Assembly: GCA_018262385.1 (NCBI GenBank)
Contig: JAGSPQ010000130.1
Coordinates: 1 to 15,134 of the forward strand
DNA length: 15,134 nt
Direction: 5' to 3'
Origin: Myxococcaceae bacterium
Lineage (GTDB): Bacteria > Myxococcota > Myxococcia > Myxococcales > Myxococcaceae
In this document: positions 14,535 through 15,134 of the stretch, one piece after another
How the letters are laid out: the number at the start of each line of letters is the position of its first letter
Numbering within the stretch: the first letter of the stretch is position 1
Notes under the pieces: model-generated
What the model was told of the DNA's origin: nothing
Database searches by the model: none
The model's input: only the letters and a program-made list of their open reading frames with translations
Position numbers and translations under genes: made by a program

Positions 14535-15134
14535 TCAATCTGGCAGATCTTTGAGCTCTTTCACATCGCCGTAGGGGTCGTTCTTCAGCGGCTTGGGCAC
14601 CGGCTTGGTGCCGACCGGCCTGGTGGGCCGCGGCTCCTTCTGGTCCTTCGGCGGGTCCTTCGGCGGATCCTTCGGCGACTCTTTGGGCGCCTGCTTGGCA
14701 GGCTCCTTCTCGAGCTGGATCTCGAGCCCGGTGTCCTCTTCGAACCGGATCTTCTTCGACGCCGGCTTGAACCCGGCGAGGACGAAGCGGTACTCGCCCA
14801 CCTGGCCCTTCTCCCGGGTGACCGCGAAGGGCGTGGTGCCGATCATCACGTCCCCGTCGAACACCTCGGCGTGATCCGGCACCGACTTGAAGCTGAACTT
14901 CACGTTCTTCACTGCCGGCACGTCCTTCTTCTCGTCGAGCTTCTCCAGCGGAGTGATCGGCGGAGGAGGAACCAGCTCGACCTGCGGGCGCGAGTCGGAG
15001 CCCCGGCTGAAGAACACCACCCCCCCCGCGGTGAGCACCGCGATCAGCACCAGCCCGGCGATCAGCGGCAGGCGGCTGGGCTTGATCCCCGCGGCGGCGT
15101 AGTCCGGCTCGGACGAGCCCTCGACCGGGTCGGC
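14535..15134 (-). CDS. C-terminal part of a membrane PEGA-domain protein, probably a Ser/Thr kinase (5' end outside window)
   Basis: The frame is open to the window edge, so only the last 199 residues are seen. An acidic, polar stretch precedes one transmembrane helix (about residues 22-42 of the visible part, LPLIAGLVLIAVLTAGGVVFF region). A proline-rich spacer and a PEGA domain follow (about 75-132; VKFSFKSVPDHAEVFDG and GFKPASKKIRF). The tail is Lys/Pro-rich with a PK[DE][PS] repeat. The order cytoplasmic linker, TM, PEGA is the same as in the kinase at 2049-4121, so the missing part may be a kinase domain, but nothing here proves this. In-frame GTG codons such as 15050 lie inside the TM helix and are unlikely starts. 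The stop lies 5 nt before ATG 14529. Confidence 0.8.
   Translation of the reverse strand, partial: ADPVEGSSEPDYAAAGIKPSRLPLIAGLVLIAVLTAGGVVFFSRGSDSRPQVELVPPPPITPLEKLDEKKDVPAVKNVKFSFKSVPDHAEVFDGDVMIGTTPFAVTREKGQVGEYRFVLAGFKPASKKIRFEEDTGLEIQLEKEPAKQAPKESPKDPPKDPPKDQKEPRPTRPVGTKPVPKPLKNDPYGDVKELKDLPD
14641..14688. repeat. Four tandem 12-bp units coding a PK[DE][PS] repeat
   Basis: Four imperfect units of the form GGGTCCTTCGGC follow one another, the last more diverged (GACTCTTTGGGC). On the minus strand they code four-residue repeats (PKES, PKDP, PKDP, PKDQ) in the C-terminal tail of the PEGA protein. The unit length keeps the frame, so copy number could vary harmlessly. Confidence 0.75.

Overview
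The window looks like chromosomal DNA from a myxobacterium or a close relative in the Myxococcota (former Deltaproteobacteria). The base composition is very GC-rich with strong G/C bias at third codon positions. It carries a Hanks-type Ser/Thr kinase with the 'HRDxS' catalytic loop common in that group, several PEGA-domain proteins, a DUF4388 (PATAN) protein and a CheB-receiver fusion. The species cannot be named from the sequence. I see no tRNA, rRNA, CRISPR array, insertion sequence or phage gene. The longest stretch without a gene is about 230 bases (1460-1686), so this is densely coded DNA.

Layout, left to right. A CheB-type methylesterase with receivers at both ends (38-1459, minus) diverges from a two-gene unit holding a small uncharacterised protein (1687-2016) and a membrane-anchored Ser/Thr kinase with three extracytoplasmic PEGA domains (2049-4121). 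A strong hairpin terminator (4137-4165) separates the kinase from a convergent gene for a triple DsbA-like periplasmic thiol protein (4194-6203, minus). That gene diverges from a TusA-like sulfur-carrier gene (6293-6520, plus), with a 14-bp palindrome between the two starts. An ABC-2 exporter operon follows (permease 7442-8218, ATPase 6534-7445, minus, coupled by a GTGA overlap). It diverges from a secreted penicillin-binding transpeptidase (8289-9545, plus), whose 3' end overlaps a DUF4388/TPR-like protein (9460-10608, minus). Only 23 bp upstream of the latter start, a glutaredoxin-like gene (10632-10874) begins in the opposite direction and is fused by an ATGA overlap to a class I/II aminotransferase gene (10871-12136).

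The right-hand part runs on the minus strand: the C-terminal part of a PEGA protein cut by the window edge, probably another kinase (14535-15134); a secreted TPR-PEGA membrane protein (13564-14529); and two adjacent uncharacterised proteins (12879-13478 and 12149-12799). By eye these two are paralogues of one another, and each contains an internal duplication, giving four copies of a module of about 85 residues that I do not recognise.

Functional threads are signalling (CheB-receiver, kinase, PEGA proteins, DUF4388), thiol and sulfur chemistry (triple DsbA, TusA, glutaredoxin) and cell-envelope work (PBP, ABC exporter, PEGA proteins). The most unusual items are the triple DsbA fusion, whose second and third modules are near-identical at DNA level in places, and the tandem pair of internally duplicated proteins of unknown function.
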